In this document: piece by piece, positions 22,540 through 31,243 of the stretch | Layout: the number at the start of each line of letters is the position of its first letter | Numbering within the stretch: the first letter of the stretch is position 1 | From: Actinophytocola algeriensis | GTDB taxonomy: Bacteria > Actinomycetota > Actinomycetes > Mycobacteriales > Pseudonocardiaceae | Assembly (NCBI RefSeq): GCF_014203735.1 | Contig: NZ_JACHJQ010000012.1 | Span: 62,001-126,000 of the forward strand | Length of the DNA: 64,000 nt | Direction: 5' to 3' | Made by a program: the position numbers and the translations under genes | The notes under the pieces: model-generated | What the model was told of the DNA's origin: nothing | The model's input: only the letters and a program-made list of their open reading frames with translations | Databases searched by the model: none

Positions 22540-24011
22540 ACCTCGCGACCCTGTCGCACCGCAACGCCCGCCGCACGCCGGACCGCCTGGCGATCGCCCA
22601 GGGCGGCCTGCGGGTCACCTACTCCGAGCTGTCCGACCGCGTCGCCCGCCTCGCCGGGCTCCTGCACGCGCGGGGTGTGCGGCCCGGTGACCGCGTCGGC
22701 ATCCTGCAGCACAACGGGATCGCGCTGCTGGAGTCGCTGCTCGCCTGCTTCCACGGCGGGTTCGCTGCGGTCCCGGTGAACGCCCGCAGCACCCCGCACG
22801 AGGTCGGCGTGATCGCCGAGGACTCCGCCGCGGCCGCGTGGCTCATCACCGCCGAGTACGCCGGGCACGTCGACGGCGCCGTCCTCGATGGACAGCCACC
22901 GGACGTGGAACCGTTGCCACAGCACGACTCCCGGGCCGACGACCCGGCGTGGATCTTCTACACCTCCGGCACCACCGGCCGCCCCAAGGGGGCGGTGCTC
23001 AGCCACCGGAACCTGGCCGCGATGGTCCTGGCGTACCTCGCCGACGTGCGTGACCTCGACGGCAGTGCGACAGTCCTGCACGCCGCCCCGCTCACCCACG
23101 GGTCCGGGCTGTACGCGCTGCCCGCCATTGCCAAGGGCGCGACCCAGCTGATCACCGCGTCCCGCAGCTACGACCCCGCCGAGGTGCTCGGGATCGTCGA
23201 GACCGAACGGGTCACCGACATCGCGTTCCTCGCGCCGACCATGGTCAACCGGCTCGTGCGTGCGCAGCAGGAGTACCCGCGCGACACCACCTCCCTGGTG
23301 AACGTCGTCTACGGCGGCGCTCCCATGTACCCCACCGACATCGCCCGCGCGCTGGAGGTGTTCGGACCGGTGTTCTCCCAGATCTACGGGCAGGCCGAGG
23401 CACCCGTCACGATCACGACGCTGCACCGCACCGAGCACAGCGCGGAGCGGTACGGCACCGTCGGTCACGCCTACACGTCCGTCGAGGTGGGCGTCCGCGA
23501 CGGTGACACCGTCACCGACTACGGCGACGGCGAGATCGTGGTCCGCGGGGACGTCGTGATGACCGGCTACTGGCGGAACCCGGACGCCACGGCGAAGTCC
23601 ATCGTGGACGGTTGGCTGCGGACCGGGGATATCGGCCGGATCTCCGCTGACGGCACGGTCCGGCTGCTCGACCGGGACAAGGACGTGGTCATCAGCGGCG
23701 GCGCCAACATCTACCCGCGTGAGGTCGAGGAGGTCATCCTGACCCACCCGGACGTCCGCGAGGTCGCGGTGGTCGGCGCACCGGACGCCGAGTGGGGCGA
23801 GCGGCTCGTCGCGGCGATCGTCGCCGAGGACGGCGCCGACCGGGCCGCGCTGTCCGAGCAGGTCGAGAAGCTCTGCCGGGAACGCCTGTCCGGCTACAAG
23901 GTCCCGCGCGACATCGAGTGGATGTCGCAGCTGCCCAAGAGCCCCTACGGCAAGGTTCTCAAGCGCGAGCTTCGGAACCGGTACTGGAGTGGTCGTGACA
24001 GTGTCATCTGA
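22536..24011 (+). CDS. Acyl-CoA synthetase (AMP-binding), first of two
   Basis: A 491-residue ANL enzyme. P-loop FYTSGTTGRPKGAVLSH (about 149-165), IYGQAEAP adenine motif, GWLRTGDIGRISADG hinge and the catalytic Lys in LPKSPYGKVLKRELR near the end. The GTG start at 22536 overlaps the thiolase stop. It activates a carboxylic acid with ATP and CoA at the entry of the pathway. It differs clearly from the next gene, so the pair probably handles two acids or two stages. Confidence 0.9.
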   Translation: MNLATLSHRNARRTPDRLAIAQGGLRVTYSELSDRVARLAGLLHARGVRPGDRVGILQHNGIALLESLLACFHGGFAAVPVNARSTPHEVGVIAEDSAAAAWLITAEYAGHVDGAVLDGQPPDVEPLPQHDSRADDPAWIFYTSGTTGRPKGAVLSHRNLAAMVLAYLADVRDLDGSATVLHAAPLTHGSGLYALPAIAKGATQLITASRSYDPAEVLGIVETERVTDIAFLAPTMVNRLVRAQQEYPRDTTSLVNVVYGGAPMYPTDIARALEVFGPVFSQIYGQAEAPVTITTLHRTEHSAERYGTVGHAYTSVEVGVRDGDTVTDYGDGEIVVRGDVVMTGYWRNPDATAKSIVDGWLRTGDIGRISADGTVRLLDRDKDVVISGGANIYPREVEEVILTHPDVREVAVVGAPDAEWGERLVAAIVAEDGADRAALSEQVEKLCRERLSGYKVPRDIEWMSQLPKSPYGKVLKRELRNRYWSGRDSVI

Positions 24012-25575
24012 GCGGGTCGGCTGGCCGGCCGACGTCGACGCGCGCGTGCCAGCGGGCTACGCGATCGCGCACGCCGCGTGCGACCGCTGGGCGGCGGACC
24101 CCACCCGCCGCGCGCTGCTCGACCTGAGCGCCGGTGCCCCGAGGTGGTGGACCTTCGCCGACGTGCGCGACGCCTCCGGCAGGCTCGCCAACGCTCTGGC
24201 CGCACACGGGGTCCGGTTCGGTGACCGGGTCGCGATCGCACTGCCGCAGAGCGCGGACGCCGCGCTCGCGCACCTCGCCGTCTACCGGCTCGGCGCGGTC
24301 GCGGTGCCGATTAGCCTCATGCACCGCGAGGAGGCCATCGCGCAGCGGCTGTCGGACAGCGGGGCGACGGTCGCGATCACCACCGCCGAGCACTGGGCGG
24401 CGTTCGTGGCGGGCAGCGCGGTCGCCGACGGAGTCACGTGGCTGCGCACCGGCACCCCCGAGTTCACCGCGATGACGACCACCGGGTCGGTCACGACCCC
24501 GGCCGCGCCGATCGCCGAGGAGACCCCGGCCGTCATCGTCTACACCTCCGGCACCACCGGCACCCCCAAGGGTGTCGTGCACGCGCACCGCGTCGTCGCC
24601 GCGCACGCCGCACCGATCTCCCTCGCCCACGACGGGTTCCCGCACGCGGGTGATCTGCTGTGGAGCCCCGCCGACTGGGCGTGGGCCGGTGGCCTGATCG
24701 ACTGCCTGCTCTCGGCGTGGCACGCGGGCGTGCCGATCGTCGCGCACCGCGCACGCAGGTTCGACCCCGACGAGGTCCTGGATCTCATCGCGCGCCACGG
24801 GATCCGCAACGCCTTCCTGCCCGCCACCGCGCTGCGGCTGCTGCGCCGGTCGGACAAGAAGGCGACGTTGCGCACCATCATGACCGGGGGCGAACCGGTC
24901 GACGAGGACATCGTCGCCTGGGCCACCGCCGAACTGGGCGCCACCCCGAACGTCGTGTTCGGGCAGACCGAGGCGTCGTGCGTCGTCGGCAACTCGCACT
25001 CCGTGCTGCCACAACGTCCCGGCGCGCTCGGTGTCGCGTACCCCGGTGCCGAGGTCGCGGTCCTCGACCCCGACGGCACCGCCGAGTGCGCGCCGGACGA
25101 GCTCGGCGAGATCGCCGTCCGCGCCGACAGCCCGGCCGTCATGCTCGGCTACTGGCGGCGGGAGGCCGACACCGCGGCCAAGATCGTCGACGGCTGGCTG
25201 CGCACCGGTGACCTCGGCCGCCGCGACGCCGACGGCTACTTCTGGTTCACCGCCAGGGCCGACGACCTGATCATCTCCAGTGGCTACCGCATCGGCCCGG
25301 TCGAGATCGAGAGCTGCCTGCAGCAGGACCCGAGGGTCGCCGAGGTCGCCGTGGTCGGGCGGGACGACGCCGAACGCGGGCAGGTCGTGTGTGCGCTGGT
25401 GGTGCCGAAGGACGGCGTCGAACGCTCCGGCGCGCTGGCGGACGAGCTGCGTGACCGGGTGCGCGGACGGCTCGCCACCTACGAGGTGCCGAGGGTCGTC
25501 GAGTTCCTCGACGCGCTGCCGCGCACCACCACCGGCAAGGTCCAGCGCTCCGCCATCCGGCGGGCAGGGGAGTGA
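23995..25575 (+). CDS. Acyl-CoA synthetase (AMP-binding), second of two
   Basis: A 526-residue ANL enzyme resembling acetyl-/medium-chain acyl-CoA synthetases: VYTSGTTGTPKGVVHAHR, then the acetyl-CoA-synthetase-like WSPADWAWAGGLID, FGQTEAS, GWLRTGDLGRRDADG and PRTTTGKVQRSAIR with the catalytic Lys. Start GTG 23995 has GGAG 5 bases before; GTG 23989 is also possible. The start lies 17 bases inside the previous gene. It would make a short or branched acyl-CoA. Confidence 0.9.
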   Translation: MTVSSERVGWPADVDARVPAGYAIAHAACDRWAADPTRRALLDLSAGAPRWWTFADVRDASGRLANALAAHGVRFGDRVAIALPQSADAALAHLAVYRLGAVAVPISLMHREEAIAQRLSDSGATVAITTAEHWAAFVAGSAVADGVTWLRTGTPEFTAMTTTGSVTTPAAPIAEETPAVIVYTSGTTGTPKGVVHAHRVVAAHAAPISLAHDGFPHAGDLLWSPADWAWAGGLIDCLLSAWHAGVPIVAHRARRFDPDEVLDLIARHGIRNAFLPATALRLLRRSDKKATLRTIMTGGEPVDEDIVAWATAELGATPNVVFGQTEASCVVGNSHSVLPQRPGALGVAYPGAEVAVLDPDGTAECAPDELGEIAVRADSPAVMLGYWRREADTAAKIVDGWLRTGDLGRRDADGYFWFTARADDLIISSGYRIGPVEIESCLQQDPRVAEVAVVGRDDAERGQVVCALVVPKDGVERSGALADELRDRVRGRLATYEVPRVVEFLDALPRTTTGKVQRSAIRRAGE

Positions 25576-25583
25576 GGGCAGAC

Positions 25584-26405
25584 ATGGGGATTCCCCGGGA
25601 GTGGGAGACGATCGACGTCGACATCGCCGACTCGATCGCGACCGTGACGCTCAACCGGCCGGACCGGATGAACGTCATGAACCTGACCATGCGCGACGAG
25701 CTGGTCGCGTGCTTCGACCACTTGCGCACCGCCGTCGACAAGGTCCGCGTCGTCGTCATCACCGGTGCGGGCGACGCGTTCTGCGCAGGCGGGGACGTCA
25801 ACGACTTCGACGGCACCCCGGCCGAGGACCTGCACGACCTCATGCGGCTCCGCAGCCACCGCTGGTTCCAGGGCCTGTGGTCGTTGCCGCAGCCCACGAT
25901 CGCGGCGGTCAACGGCACCGCGGCGGGCGGTGGGGCGAACCTGGTGCTCGCCACCGACCTCGCGATCGCGTCGGACCGCGCGCGGTTCGGCGAGACGTTC
26001 ATCCGCGTCGGCCTGATGCCCGACCTCGGCGGCCTGTACCTGCTGCCGCGGCTCGTGGGGCTGCGCAAGGCGAAGGAGCTGTGCTTCTCCGGAGAGCTGA
26101 TCCCGGCGGAGCAGCTCGCCGAGCTGGGCCTGGTGTCCCGCGTCGTGCCACACGACGACCTGTACGCCGAGACCATGAAGCTCGCGCAGGACCTCGCCGG
26201 CAAACCGCGCCACACCCTGGCACTCACCAAGATGGTGCTCAACCGGGCCACCGAGCAGTCCATGGAAGAGGTGCTGCTCAACGAGCTCCTCGGCCAGTCC
26301 TACCTGTTCGGCACCCGCGACCAGCGGGACGCGCTCGGCGCGTTTCTCCACCCGTCCCCGAAGGCGTCCACACTGGACGGGAAGGCGGCCGACGGTGACC
26401 GGTAG
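25584..26405 (+). CDS. Enoyl-CoA hydratase/isomerase family protein
   Basis: A 273-residue crotonase-fold protein. The oxyanion-hole strands are CAGGDVNDF and NGTAAGGGANLVLA; the position of the first catalytic Glu (E144-like) is occupied by Gly/Ala and the second region reads GLMPDLGGLYLLPR with Asp where Glu164 of hydratase often lies. So plain crotonase chemistry is uncertain; isomerase, hydrolase or lyase activity is possible. ATG 25584 is chosen after GAGGG; the gene overlaps the MaoC start by 11 bases. Confidence 0.8.
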   Translation: MGIPREWETIDVDIADSIATVTLNRPDRMNVMNLTMRDELVACFDHLRTAVDKVRVVVITGAGDAFCAGGDVNDFDGTPAEDLHDLMRLRSHRWFQGLWSLPQPTIAAVNGTAAGGGANLVLATDLAIASDRARFGETFIRVGLMPDLGGLYLLPRLVGLRKAKELCFSGELIPAEQLAELGLVSRVVPHDDLYAETMKLAQDLAGKPRHTLALTKMVLNRATEQSMEEVLLNELLGQSYLFGTRDQRDALGAFLHPSPKASTLDGKAADGDR

Positions 26406-26853
26406 GCACCTGGAGGAGTTCGCGGTCGGCGACGTGTACGTGCACGTGCCGTCCAGGACCGTCACCGAGACGGACAACGTGCTGTTCTCCACGATGACGA
26501 TGAACCCGCAGCCGCTGCACCTGGACGCGGAGTTCGCCCGCACCACCGAGCACGGCAAGCCGGTCGTGAACGGCATGTTCACGCTCGCACTGATGATGGG
26601 GCTGACCGTGCACGACACGACGCTCGGCACCACGCTGGGCAACCTCGGCTTCTCCCGGATCGACTTCCACCGCCCGGTGTTCGCCGGTGACACCCTCACC
26701 GCCGAGACCGAGGTGGTGAGCGTGCGGCCGTCGAGGTCCAAGCCGGACCGCGGGATCGTCGAGTTCGAGCACCGCGCCCGCAACCAGCACGGCGAGCTGC
26801 TGATCACGTGCCGCCGCGCGGGCATGATCCTGCGGAAGGAGGTGGCGGCGTGA
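26395..26853 (+). CDS. MaoC-like acyl-CoA hydratase (itaconyl/mesaconyl-CoA type)
   Basis: A 152-residue hotdog hydratase. The hydratase motif appears as TMNPQPLHLDAEFA (about residues 37-50) with the paired Asn/Asp and His of R-specific hydratases; this TMN-x-x-PLH-x-D form is typical of the mesaconyl-/itaconyl-CoA hydratase branch. GTG 26395 starts inside the previous gene. The next gene is a CitE-type lyase, the same order of functions as the mycobacterial Rv2499c/Rv2498c pair linked to itaconate breakdown. It would add water to an unsaturated dicarboxyl-CoA. Confidence 0.8.
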   Translation: MTGRHLEEFAVGDVYVHVPSRTVTETDNVLFSTMTMNPQPLHLDAEFARTTEHGKPVVNGMFTLALMMGLTVHDTTLGTTLGNLGFSRIDFHRPVFAGDTLTAETEVVSVRPSRSKPDRGIVEFEHRARNQHGELLITCRRAGMILRKEVAA

Positions 26854-27692
26854 CCCCCGCCCGCTCCTGGCTGTACGTCCCGGCGCACGACGAACGCAAG
26901 ATCGCGAAGGCCCGCACCGCCGGTGCCGACGCGGTGATCCTCGACCTCGAGGACGGGACTCCGGCCGACAGCAAGGAGATCGCGCGTGACCTCGTCGCGC
27001 GGGAGCTGGCCGACCGGCCGGGACCGGCGCGGTACTGGGTGCGGATCAACGCCGTCGAACCCGGCACGGGCTGGCAGGACGACCTCGCCACCGCTCGCAC
27101 CGCGCACGGGGTCGTGATCCCCAAGGTGTCGCGGCCCGACCAGGTGCACGCGGTGCATGATCGCTCCGGTGACCTCGAGCTGGCGCCGATCGTCACCGAG
27201 AACGCCGCCGGGGTGCTCGCGATGGAACGGACGCTCACCGCCGCGCCGACCGTGCGCACCGCCTTCTGGGGCGCCGAAGACCTCCGGGCCGACCTCGGTG
27301 CCCGCGCCAACCGCGACGACCGGGGCGAGCTGCTGGACGTGTTCCGCGTGGTGCGGTCGCTGTTCCTGGTGCAGTGCGCGGCCGCCGGGGTCGCCGCCGT
27401 GGACACGCCGTGCCTGGACATCCGCGACCTGGCGGCGGTCGCCACCGACAGCCGCGCCGCGTACCTGCTGGGTTTCGCCGGCAAGCAGGTGATCCACCCG
27501 GCGCACGTGCGCGGGGTGAACGCGGGCTTCCTGCCCACACCGGAGGAGGTCGCCGCCGCGCAGGAGGTGGTCGCCGCGTTCGGCGACCGCGACGGCGGCG
27601 CCTACCGGGTGGCCGGCGCGATGGTCGACCAACCCCACCTGCGCAGCGCGAAGCTCGTGCTGGCCAGGGCAACCGAGGCGGGAGAACGATGA
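26850..27692 (+). CDS. CitE/HpcH-type CoA-ester lyase (citramalyl-CoA lyase-like)
   Basis: A 280-residue TIM-barrel lyase. SWLYVPAHDERKIAKA (residues 6-21) is the N-terminal CoA-binding signature; AVILDLEDGTP and the Mg-binding Glu/Asp residues (PIVTENAAGVL, FWGAEDLRADLGA) are present, and GKQVIHPAHV lines the C-terminal lid. It cleaves a 3-hydroxy-dicarboxyl-CoA such as citramalyl- or malyl-CoA to acetyl-CoA plus pyruvate or glyoxylate. GTG 26850 overlaps the MaoC stop (GTGA), so both steps are co-translated. The exact substrate is inferred from the pairing. Confidence 0.85.
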   Translation: MTPARSWLYVPAHDERKIAKARTAGADAVILDLEDGTPADSKEIARDLVARELADRPGPARYWVRINAVEPGTGWQDDLATARTAHGVVIPKVSRPDQVHAVHDRSGDLELAPIVTENAAGVLAMERTLTAAPTVRTAFWGAEDLRADLGARANRDDRGELLDVFRVVRSLFLVQCAAAGVAAVDTPCLDIRDLAAVATDSRAAYLLGFAGKQVIHPAHVRGVNAGFLPTPEEVAAAQEVVAAFGDRDGGAYRVAGAMVDQPHLRSAKLVLARATEAGER

Positions 27693-29083
27693 CGGACAAC
27701 ACGGCGGTCGAGATCGCCGGGCACCTCGCGTCCGTGCGGGACGCCGACCTGCCCGAGAGCGCCGTCAGTGCCGCGCACACGTGCATGGTCGACACGTTCT
27801 CCGTGCTGACCGCGGGCGCCGACACCGACGTGATCCGCCGGGTGCTGCCGGTGATCCGGGCCTGGGGCGGCGCCGAGCAGTCGACCGTGTGGGGGACGGG
27901 GGAGCGGGTCCCGGACCACTCCGCGGTGTTCGCGAACGCGGCGATGGTGCACCAGTACGACTTCGACGACACCCACGACACCGCCGTCTGCCACCCGACC
28001 GGTGCGTCGCTCACCGCCGCGCTCGCGGTCGCCGAGGCCGAGGGCGGGGTCAGTGGCGAGCTGCTCACCCGTGCCGTGGTCGCGGGCAACGACCTGACCT
28101 GCCGGATCGCGGGTGCCATCGACGGTGGCCTGTGGGACTTCCCATGGGTGCGCGCGCCCGTCGCCGGGATCTTCGGCGCCACCGCCGCGGCCGGGGTCGT
28201 GCTGGGCCTGTCCGCCGAACAGATGCACGCCGCGCTCGGGCTCGCCTTGCCGCAGGCGGCCGGCACGCTCGAGTCGGTGACCGGCCACAAGTCCATGGTG
28301 CGGTCGATCCGCGACGGCCTGGCGTACAAGGACGCGATCGTCGCGGCCCGCCTCGCCCAGGCCGGGGTGCGTGGCGACGACCGGGTGTTCGACGGTCCGT
28401 ACGGCCTGTACGGCGCGTACTTCGACGGGAAGTACTCGCCGGAACGGCTCACCGACGGGCTGGGCACCCGGTACGAGGGCGACGGCGTGTCGCTCAAGCC
28501 GTGGCCGAGCTGCCGCCACACCCACGCCACGCTCACCGCCTATCTCGACGCGCTGGCCTCGCCCGGCTTCGCGACCGCGCGGGTCGAGTCCGTGACGGCG
28601 TTCGTCGGCACCGGGAACCTGCGGCTCTGCGAGGGGAAACCCTGGCCCGCCAACCACATCGACGCGCTGTGCCACCTGCCGTTCGTGCTCGCCGTCGCCA
28701 CGGTGCACCGCGAGGTGCCGTTGCGCGCGTTCGAGCAGGAGGGGCGCGAGGACCCGGCGGTGCGGGACGCGGCCGCCCGGGTGCGGTGGGAACACGACCC
28801 CGCGCACGACCGGCTCGGCACGATCGAGCCTGGCCGGGTGCGTGTCGTGTTCACCGACGGCCGCGTCGCGGAGACCGTCGCGGAACGCGGTCTCGGCCAC
28901 CCCGAGAACCCGTTGTCCGCTGAGCAGCAACGCCGCAAGTGGCAGGACTGCGCAACGCACGGCGCGCCGAAACTCGGGGGCGCGAGGGCGGACGCGCTGT
29001 ACGACGCCATCCGGCGGGTGCCGGAGATGGCCGACGTCCGCGAACTCGGAGAGGAGGTCCGTCGTGCCGTAGCAGACCAGTAA
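27689..29083 (+). CDS. MmgE/PrpD family protein
   Basis: A 464-residue protein of the 2-methylcitrate dehydratase / cis-aconitate decarboxylase family. YDFDDTHDTAVCHPTGAS (about 91-108) and GHKSMVRSIRDGLAYKDA, followed by SLKPWPSCRHTHATLTA near residue 270, are the conserved active-site blocks. The ATG overlaps the lyase stop (ATGA). Family members dehydrate methylcitrate, decarboxylate cis-aconitate to itaconate, or hydrolyse or epimerise related acids, so it fits a branched di/tricarboxylate pathway, but the sequence alone does not fix the reaction. Last enzyme gene before the GntR regulator. Confidence 0.85.
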   Translation: MTDNTAVEIAGHLASVRDADLPESAVSAAHTCMVDTFSVLTAGADTDVIRRVLPVIRAWGGAEQSTVWGTGERVPDHSAVFANAAMVHQYDFDDTHDTAVCHPTGASLTAALAVAEAEGGVSGELLTRAVVAGNDLTCRIAGAIDGGLWDFPWVRAPVAGIFGATAAAGVVLGLSAEQMHAALGLALPQAAGTLESVTGHKSMVRSIRDGLAYKDAIVAARLAQAGVRGDDRVFDGPYGLYGAYFDGKYSPERLTDGLGTRYEGDGVSLKPWPSCRHTHATLTAYLDALASPGFATARVESVTAFVGTGNLRLCEGKPWPANHIDALCHLPFVLAVATVHREVPLRAFEQEGREDPAVRDAAARVRWEHDPAHDRLGTIEPGRVRVVFTDGRVAETVAERGLGHPENPLSAEQQRRKWQDCATHGAPKLGGARADALYDAIRRVPEMADVRELGEEVRRAVADQ

Positions 29084-29087
29084 CATC

Positions 29088-29098
29088 CTGAATTTCAG
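29088..29098. promoter_or_regulatory. Short palindrome before the GntR gene
   Basis: CTGAA-T-TTCAG lies in the 41-bp gap between the MmgE/PrpD and GntR genes. Its size suits a FadR-subfamily GntR half-site pair; autoregulation is a guess. Confidence 0.3.
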
Positions 29099-29124
29099 CG
29101 CTGTCGAGACAGGGAGTGGTCCAC

Positions 29125-29790
29125 GTGCCGGAGCGGAACGCGTTCGCGGCGACACTGCGAGACCGGATCGCGCAGCAGCTGCGCGACCAGATCCTCAGTG
29201 GTGTGCTGCCCAACAACTCCAAGATCGGCATCGACGAGCTGGCCACCCAGTTCGGCAGCAGTCGCACGCCGGTCCGCGAGGCGCTGATCGAGCTGTCGCA
29301 CCAGGGACTCGTCGAGATCGTGCCGCGCAGGGGCGCGACGGTCACCGGCATGTCCGTCGACACCGTCCGGGACAACTTCAACGTCTTCGGCGGCCTGTCC
29401 GGGCTGGCGGCCGAGTGGACGACCATGCGGGCGAACACCGAGGTGACCGCGCGGCTGCGCGCGATCATCGACGAGGCAGGGCCGGACATGACGGCCGAGC
29501 AGCTGATCGAGAACAACTGGCGACTGCACCGGGAGATCAACCGCAACTGCGGTTCCGACCGGCTCATCGCGATGATCGGCCAGCTGTCCTCGACCATGCC
29601 GGCCAGCTACTTCAACCTGATCCCCGAACAGGTCCAGATCAGCCTGCGTGAGCACGCGGACCTGGTCAACGCCATCGCTCGCGGCGACGCGGCCGGTGCG
29701 CGCTTCCTCGCCGAACACCACCTTCGGCAGGCAGGAGAACAGATGGTGCAGCGCATCGAGAACACCGCGCGGGACACGGCGGCGTCATGA
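29125..29790 (+). CDS. GntR-family regulator, FadR subfamily
   Basis: A 221-residue regulator. The winged helix spans about residues 5-70 (LRDQILSGVLPNNSKIGIDE, then [20 protein letters not shown]), and the alpha-helical FCD effector domain follows, with a metal/ligand His in NWRLHREIN and in HADLVNAIARGDA and AEHHLRQ. GTG 29125 is preferred: GGGAG is 8 bases upstream; GTG 29116 would overlap that site. It lies inside the catabolic run and probably responds to a pathway acid. Confidence 0.85.
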   Translation: MPERNAFAATLRDRIAQQLRDQILSGVLPNNSKIGIDELATQFGSSRTPVREALIELSHQGLVEIVPRRGATVTGMSVDTVRDNFNVFGGLSGLAAEWTTMRANTEVTARLRAIIDEAGPDMTAEQLIENNWRLHREINRNCGSDRLIAMIGQLSSTMPASYFNLIPEQVQISLREHADLVNAIARGDAAGARFLAEHHLRQAGEQMVQRIENTARDTAAS

Positions 29791-29800
29791 CGGCGGAGAC

Positions 29801-30238
29801 ATGACCGGGCAGGCGGCCCGCCGGGCCGAGCCGGCACTGGACGACGACGCCGCGGCACTGCTCGCGGCGAAGGCGGTCGAGTTGGCCAAGGCGTCCGGGT
29901 TGCGGGTGGCGGCGGTCGTGGTCGACGCCGCGGGACAGGTCGTCGCCGTGCGGCGGCAGGCCGACTCGTACCCGACCACGTACCACATCGCGCTCGCGAA
30001 GGCCTTCACGTCGGCCAACTTCGGCCGGGAGTCCGGCGAGATGGGCAGGCTCCTGGCCGGTGTCGAACGCGGGATCCACATCACGCAGGCCGACGACCGC
30101 CTGCTGTTCATCGACGGCGGTTGCGCGCTGGTACGCGATGGCGTGCTCGTGGGCGGGATCGGCGTCAGCGGCGCGTCCGCGGACGAGGACCTCGCGTGCG
30201 CGCGCGGTGCCGTCGAACACTGGGTGACCAGCCGCTGA
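29801..30238 (+). CDS. GlcG/HbpS-type heme-degrading-domain protein (DUF336)
   Basis: A 145-residue cytoplasmic protein of the GlcG/HbpS family: LAKASGLRVAAVVVDAAGQV, HIALAKAFTSANFGRES and GGIGVSGASADEDLACARGA are its usual blocks. The family often accompanies glycolate, diol or aromatic catabolic operons, and its biochemical role is poorly defined. It lies 10 bases after the GntR gene; the ribosome site GGAG is only 2 bases from ATG 29801, so initiation may be weak or coupled. Confidence 0.8.
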   Translation: MTGQAARRAEPALDDDAAALLAAKAVELAKASGLRVAAVVVDAAGQVVAVRRQADSYPTTYHIALAKAFTSANFGRESGEMGRLLAGVERGIHITQADDRLLFIDGGCALVRDGVLVGGIGVSGASADEDLACARGAVEHWVTSR

Positions 30239-30298
30239 CCTGCGGCTGAGCACGTCAGGTCAACGGAGTCACGTAGCGGTATCGATCTTCCGGCGCTC

Positions 30299-30326
30299 TT
30301 GTCGGGAGCGGTGGCCGCGGGATAGG
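30299..30326 (+). promoter_or_regulatory. Candidate promoter of the ABC importer unit
   Basis: TTGTCG (30299-30304), a 16-bp spacer and GATAGG (30321-30326) in the 131-bp gap before the ATPase gene; an AT-rich run TAAAAAATAT follows. Weak matches. Confidence 0.3.
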
Positions 30327-30369
30327 CATAAAAAATATCAGCAACGCTTCAGTGGGAGGCGGTCAGCTC

Positions 30370-31230
30370 ATGTCCCGAGCGCACGCGACGACAACCGCAC
30401 CGACGACGCCCGGCCAGGTCAGCCTGACCGGGTTCGGGCAGTGGTTCCGCAGCGGTTCCGGTGCCCGCTGGGCGACCCGCGACGTCAGCCTGGACATCCC
30501 GGCCGGGCAGTTCGTCTCGGTCGTCGGCCCCTCCGGGTGCGGCAAGAGCACGCTGCTCAACGCGATCGCCGGGCTGCGCAAGCCGTCCGCGGGCCAGGTC
30601 TCGATCGACGGCCACCCGGTGTCCGGTGTGGACCGCGGGGTCGGCTACCTGTTCCAGCGGGACGCGTTGCTGCCGTGGCGGTCCGTGCTGTCCAACGTGA
30701 TGCTGCCGCTCACCTACCGCGGTGTGTCCAAAAAGGAGGCGGCGCGCCGCGCCCACGCCTGGATCACCCGGGTCGGGCTGTCGGGTTACGAGGACCACTA
30801 CCCCCACCAGCTCTCCGGTGGCATGCGCAAGCGGGTCGCGCTCGCGGCCGTGTTCGTCTACGAACCCCGGGTACTGCTGATGGACGAGCCGTTCAGCGCA
30901 CTGGACGTGCAGACCCGCAACCTCATGGAGAACGAGCTCCTCGACATCTGGCACGAGACGCGCCCGACCGTCCTGTTCGTCACCCACGACCTGGAGGAGG
31001 CCCTCGGCCTGTCCGACCGGGTGGTGGTGTTCACCGCCGGCCCCGGCCGGATCAAGTCCGACTACCCGGTGTCGCTGCCGCGGCCTCGGCTGTTGACCGA
31101 GATCCGCTTCGACCCCGCCTTCCAGGAGCAGTACGAGACCTTGTGGAACGACCTTCGCAGCGAGGTCATGACCGCCTACGAGGCGGAAGCGGGCTCCGCA
31201 GGGGGAGCCACCACCCAGTCATCTCAATGA
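30370..31230 (+). CDS. ABC transporter ATPase (SsuB/TauB type)
   Basis: A 286-residue ATPase. Walker A GPSGCGKST (53-61), Q-loop FQRDALLPWR, signature LSGGMRKRVALAA (about 149), Walker B VLLMDEPFSALD and switch VTHDLEEA are all intact. The Q-loop LLPWR form is typical of nitrate/sulfonate/taurine/aromatic-acid importers. ATG 30370 is chosen with GGAGG about 10 bases upstream. It energises the two permeases and lipoprotein encoded next and probably imports the acid degraded by the upstream enzymes. Confidence 0.9.
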   Translation: MSRAHATTTAPTTPGQVSLTGFGQWFRSGSGARWATRDVSLDIPAGQFVSVVGPSGCGKSTLLNAIAGLRKPSAGQVSIDGHPVSGVDRGVGYLFQRDALLPWRSVLSNVMLPLTYRGVSKKEAARRAHAWITRVGLSGYEDHYPHQLSGGMRKRVALAAVFVYEPRVLLMDEPFSALDVQTRNLMENELLDIWHETRPTVLFVTHDLEEALGLSDRVVVFTAGPGRIKSDYPVSLPRPRLLTEIRFDPAFQEQYETLWNDLRSEVMTAYEAEAGSAGGATTQSSQ

Positions 31231-31243
31231 GGAGAACCTGACC

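Noticed and set aside
30229-30248. CAGCCGC/GCGGCTG hairpin at the GlcG stop as a terminator
   Set aside because: The stem is only 7 bp and the loop contains the stop codon, so it would form inside the translated region.
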